Assembly (NCBI RefSeq): GCF_000711885.1
Contig: NZ_JONK01000005.1
Coordinates: 176,418-240,417, forward strand
DNA from: Chromobacterium haemolyticum DSM 19808
GTDB taxonomy: Bacteria > Pseudomonadota > Gammaproteobacteria > Burkholderiales > Chromobacteriaceae
Length of the DNA: 64,000 nucleotides
Reading direction: 5' to 3'
This document shows positions 61,214-64,000 of this stretch, piece after piece; position 1 is the first letter of the stretch, and the number at the start of each line of letters is the position of its first letter. The notes beneath the pieces are model-generated. The model was not told the origin of the DNA. It saw only the letters and a list, made by a program, of their open reading frames with translations, and did not search any database. The position numbers were made by a program, and so were the translations under genes.

Positions 61214-61937
61214 TCCCGGCCCGACAGTGGCCATCCATTTTTACGCCACCGCGCCCTATCCGTGCAGCTATCTGGCGGGGCGTCAGGCGCGCTCGCAAGT
61301 GGCGATCCCGGCGGAGGCGATCGATGGCGAGGTTTACAGCCAACTGGTGAAGCTGGGGTTTCGCCGCAGCGGCCTGTATACCTACCGTCCTTATTGCGAC
61401 AGCTGCCAGGCGTGCGTGCCGGTGAGGATTCCGGTGGAGCGCTTCGCGCCCAGCCGTACTCAGCGCAAGGTGGCGCGCAGGCTGGAGGCGATGCAGGTGC
61501 GTTTGCTGCCGTTGGAGTTCAACGCCGAGCACTACGCCTTGTACCGCTGGTATCAGCAGTCGCGGCACGCTGGCGGCGGCATGTCGGACGACGATCCGCA
61601 ACAGTACTCGGAGTTCATTCTTAAAAGCGGGGTGGACAGCATGCTGGCGGAGTTTCGCCTGGACGGGGAATTGAAGATGGTCAGCCTGATCGATCGTCTG
61701 TCCGACGGGCTGTCCGCAGTGTACACCTTCTACGATCCGGACGACGCCAAGTCCAGCCTGGGCGTGTTCAACGTGCTGTGGCAGGCGGAGCTGACGCAGC
61801 GGCTGGGGCTGCCGCACTTGTATCTGGGCTATTGGATACGCGAATGCCAGAAGATGTCCTACAAGGCGATGTATCAGCCCTTGCAGGCTTTGATGGATGG
61901 GCGCTGGGTGGAGCTGCCCAGGCCGCGGGACGAGTGA
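61200..61937 (+). CDS. bpt: Bpt-type aspartate/glutamate leucyltransferase
   Basis: 245 residues. The N-terminal region CSYLAGRQARSQVAIPAEAIDGEVYSQLVKLGFRRSGLYTYRPYCDSCQACVPVRIPVERF and C-terminal LYLGYWIRECQKMSYKAMYQPLQAL match the ATE/Bpt family. Bpt adds Leu to N-terminal Asp or Glu, complementing Aat in the N-degron pathway. The start (61200) is inferred from overlap and alignment. Its TGA stop coincides with the duplicated TGA of a family A element. Confidence 0.93.
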   Translation: MSHRDPGPTVAIHFYATAPYPCSYLAGRQARSQVAIPAEAIDGEVYSQLVKLGFRRSGLYTYRPYCDSCQACVPVRIPVERFAPSRTQRKVARRLEAMQVRLLPLEFNAEHYALYRWYQQSRHAGGGMSDDDPQQYSEFILKSGVDSMLAEFRLDGELKMVSLIDRLSDGLSAVYTFYDPDDAKSSLGVFNVLWQAELTQRLGLPHLYLGYWIRECQKMSYKAMYQPLQALMDGRWVELPRPRDE

Positions 61938-62075
61938 GACCTGTTCAAGGTCTGCTGCGCTTCAGCGATGCGGTCTTGAAAACGAGCTCAAAATGCTCAT
62001 GCATCGCTCGGCCATTCCGCTTTTCGTTCGTTTTCGCCTTGTCTCGCCCTTGCTCGCGAGATCGTAAACACGTTC
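61938..62075 (-). repeat. Family A MITE-like element, copy 8 (inverted)
   Basis: 138-bp copy in reverse orientation with exact TGA on both sides (61935-61937 and 62076-62078). The left TGA is the bpt stop codon. Ends GACCTGTTCAAGGTCTGCTGCGC and CTCGCGAGATCGTAAACACGTTC. Confidence 0.92.
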
Positions 62076-62091
62076 TGAGAGAAGCTATGTG

Positions 62092-62121
62092 AAAAAAGCC
62101 GGCGCGAACGCCGGCTTTTTT
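62092..62121 (+). terminator. Terminator of the fur-aat-bpt unit
   Basis: AAAAAAGCCGGCG-CGAA-CGCCGGCTTTTTT: a perfect 7-bp GC stem with A/T extension, just beyond the family A copy. Confidence 0.92.
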
Positions 62122-62195
62122 ATTGCGGACACCGTCCGCCTTAGAGCCCGTTCGGCGCCGTGTCGCAGGCGCGCATCGGGTTCTCGTGCCGTTGC

Positions 62196-62663
62196 TTAGA
62201 ACGGCACCACGCGGTCGTTGCCGCCGCCGGTCAGCACGCGCACGCGCTGGTTGGCGGTGAACGGAATGTCGGCTTCCTGAACGATGGAGATCATGCGGCC
62301 GGAACCGTCCAGCTTGACGGTGATTTCCAGCGCGTTCTTGCTCAGGCCGCGTTGAGCGGCCTGGGCGCCGAAGCCGCCGGCCAGCGCGCCTACGATGCCG
62401 CCGGCGATCTGGCCTTTGCCGCCGCCGATATTGCTGCCGGCCAGGCCGCCCAGCGCGGCGCCGCCCAGGGTCAGCAGCTCATTGTTGCTGCCTTCCATTT
62501 TCACGTTCTGAACCGACACCACGGTGCCCAGCTGCACGGTCTGAGCCTGGCGCATCTGGCCCTTGGAATAGACGGCCGCGGAGTCGGAGGTGGCGCAGCC
62601 GGTGAGCACGCCGGCGCTCAGCAGCGCGATGGCGGAAAGACGAATCAGTTTTTTGGCGTTCAT
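62196..62663 (-). CDS. Glycine-zipper outer-membrane lipoprotein (SlyB-like)
   Basis: 155 residues from ATG 62663. The lipobox is LTGC (residue ~20). A Gly-zipper region (LTLGGAALGGLAGSNIGGGKGQIAGGIVGALAGGFGAQAAQ) and the C-terminal VKLDGSGRMISIVQEADIPFTANQRVRVL are typical of the SlyB/PcP family of envelope-stability lipoproteins. An upstream in-frame ATG (62678) is an alternative. Confidence 0.88.
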   Translation of the reverse strand: MNAKKLIRLSAIALLSAGVLTGCATSDSAAVYSKGQMRQAQTVQLGTVVSVQNVKMEGSNNELLTLGGAALGGLAGSNIGGGKGQIAGGIVGALAGGFGAQAAQRGLSKNALEITVKLDGSGRMISIVQEADIPFTANQRVRVLTGGGNDRVVPF

Positions 62664-62778
62664 AAGAGTGAGTCCCATGTTTATATAAGCGAGCCGGTTT
62701 GCCCCGGGATTGTCGCCGCGGGCCTGTCGCCGGGTTTCCGGTGTCGGAGCGCCCGTGCGCGGCCGCGCATGCTGTTGT

Positions 62779-63807
62779 TTAGGGTTTGGCGCGCGCTGCG
62801 ATCGCATTCGCGCATTCGGCCACCAGCGCCGGGCCTCGGTAGATCAGGCCGCTGTAGACTTGAACCAGACTGGCGCCGGCATCCAGTTTTTCCACGGCGT
62901 CCCGCCCGGACAGGATGCCGCCAACTCCTATGATAGGCAGAGCGCCGTCAAGTTCCTTGGCTAATTTGCGAATAACTGTTGTCGAACGGTCTTTGACCGG
63001 CGCGCCGGACAGGCCGCCGGCTTGATCCGCCAGCGGATGGCCGGCCACCGCCTCGCGCGACAGCGTGGTGTTGGTGGCGATGACGCCGTCGATGCGATGT
63101 TCGGTCAACAGGCGGGCGATGGCAATGACTTGATCGTCGTCCAGATCCGGGGCGATTTTCAGCGCCAGCGGCACGTGGCGGCCGTGTTTGTCGGCCAGCG
63201 CTTGCTGGCGTTGCTTCAATTGCGCCAGCAGCCGGCCCAGTTCGTCGCCCTCCTGCAATTGGCGCAGGTTCTTGGTATTGGGCGAGGAGATGTTGACGGC
63301 GACATAGCTGGCGTAAGCGTAGACTTTGTCGAGACAAGCCAGGTAGTCGTCAGCGGCGTTTTCTATCGGGGTGGCGGCGTTCTTGCCGATATTGATGCCG
63401 AGCACGCCTTGGAATTTGCAGCGGCGCACATTGTCCAGCAGGGTGTCCACGCCCAGGTTGTTGAAGCCCATGCGGTTGATGATGGCTTGGTGTTCCGGCA
63501 GACGGAACAGCCGCGGCTTGGGGTTGCCCGGCTGGGGCCTTGGGGTGACGGTGCCGATTTCGATGAAGCCGAAGCCCCGCGCGGCCAAAGCGTCGATATG
63601 CGCTCCATTCTTGTCCAGCCCGGCGGCGAGCCCCACCGCGTTGGGGAAGGTCAGGCCCATGGCTTGCACCGGTTTGCGAGCGGCGCTTTGGCAGGTCAGC
63701 GCGCTCAGGCGCAGCTTGTGCGCCTGGTCCAGCATGGCCAGCGTCTGTTCATGGGCGGTCTCTGCGTCAAAGCGGAACAGCAGCGGGCGCAGAAGCGAAT
63801 AGAGCAT
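62779..63807 (-). CDS. pyrD: Dihydroorotate dehydrogenase (quinone), class 2
   Basis: 342 residues from ATG 63807 with GGAGA upstream. [32 protein letters not shown] is the membrane-associating helix of class 2 enzymes. The core includes [49 protein letters not shown] and [14 protein letters not shown] with the catalytic Ser, and the FMN end [15 protein letters not shown]. It oxidises dihydroorotate with quinone in pyrimidine synthesis. Confidence 0.97.
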   Translation of the reverse strand: MLYSLLRPLLFRFDAETAHEQTLAMLDQAHKLRLSALTCQSAARKPVQAMGLTFPNAVGLAAGLDKNGAHIDALAARGFGFIEIGTVTPRPQPGNPKPRLFRLPEHQAIINRMGFNNLGVDTLLDNVRRCKFQGVLGINIGKNAATPIENAADDYLACLDKVYAYASYVAVNISSPNTKNLRQLQEGDELGRLLAQLKQRQQALADKHGRHVPLALKIAPDLDDDQVIAIARLLTEHRIDGVIATNTTLSREAVAGHPLADQAGGLSGAPVKDRSTTVIRKLAKELDGALPIIGVGGILSGRDAVEKLDAGASLVQVYSGLIYRGPALVAECANAIAARAKP

Positions 63808-63865
63808 CTTGATTCTCCAGGCAGCAAAATGCCCGGCATTATAACCGGGCATGCGTGAGGGGGGA

Positions 63866-64000
63866 TTAAAGAATCTGGCAGGCTTCGTCGAACTCGAAGC
63901 GCGGCGAACGCGGGTAGAGCTTGTCGGCGGCGCCGTAGCCCAGGTTGACCAGGAAGTTGGACTTGAAGCGTCCGTCCGGGAAGAAGGCCTGGTCCACCGC
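63866..64000 (-). CDS. 3' end of a RutE-like nitroreductase gene (cut by window edge)
   Basis: The last 44 codons give [44 protein letters not shown] and a TAA stop. This aligns with the C-terminal end of E. coli RutE (malonic semialdehyde reductase; [22 protein letters not shown] ... RLSFEEACGLL). The rest is beyond the window. No rut operon genes can be seen, so a general nitroreductase role is equally possible. Confidence 0.75.
   Translation of the reverse strand, partial: AVDQAFFPDGRFKSNFLVNLGYGAADKLYPRSPRFEFDEACQIL

Overview
The window is high-GC proteobacterial DNA with dense, short-spaced operons. Gene content (a complete lateral-type flagellar cluster, frdABCD, bamE divergent from fur, the aat/bpt pair, and yeaG/yeaH/spoVR) suggests a beta-proteobacterium of the Neisseriales. 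Chromobacterium or a close relative is my best guess. This is inference from gene content and synteny; no rRNA or other definitive marker is present.

Layout. (1) 0.2-22.6 kb is a secondary (lateral, Laf-type) flagellar system. The minus-strand operon fliM-fliN-fliP-fliQ-fliR-flhB-flhA encodes the switch and export gate. It is divergent from plus-strand fliE-F-G-H-I-J, followed by fliD-S-T-K-L-A-motA-motB, the order of lafBCDEFSTU in lateral systems. After a Crp/Fnr-type regulator come flgM, flgN and a single-domain FlgJ-like glucosaminidase. Flagellin, hook and rod genes and LafK are not in the window. A BetR-like HTH plus receiver regulator sits at the left edge. (2) 23-26.6 kb holds accessory genes: a VOC protein, an MFS exporter, a degenerate IrrE/ImmA-like protein and a GNAT. 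(3) 26.8-33 kb holds a soluble two-PAS chemoreceptor (BdlA-like) and a fumarate respiration module, a Dcu-type C4-dicarboxylate antiporter plus frdABCD. (4) 33-39.6 kb holds a LysR/MFS divergent pair, a secreted PI-PLC-like enzyme, the scar of a lost lysR/gloA pair, and a chemoreceptor. (5) 39.8-43 kb is a conspicuously AT-rich island with a colicin-type pore-forming toxin gene, a four-helix membrane protein that looks like its immunity protein, and an exported protein resembling RNase A/EndoU-type toxin domains. (6) 43-50.7 kb holds an MFS/MocR divergent pair with a strong palindromic operator, an orphan ModA-like protein, a DmdC-like acyl-CoA dehydrogenase, and DUF2062, NUDIX and PilZ genes. 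(7) 51-56 kb is the yeaG(prkA)-yeaH-spoVR stress cluster. (8) 56-64 kb is core-type: an atypical FolE, haem-type ABC components, dapB, bamE, fur, aat, bpt, a glycine-zipper lipoprotein, pyrD and the end of a rutE-like nitroreductase gene.

Two families of short non-autonomous transposon-like elements (about 140 and 110-135 bp) are scattered through the window. They have inverted ends, duplicate a TNA trinucleotide, and repeatedly sit exactly on stop codons of neighbouring genes. No transposase that could move them is present.

The best candidate for an undescribed system is the toxin/immunity pair at 39.8-41.8 kb. It has a recognisable colicin pore domain at the C-terminus but an unrecognised cysteine-containing N-terminal half in place of a colicin import region.
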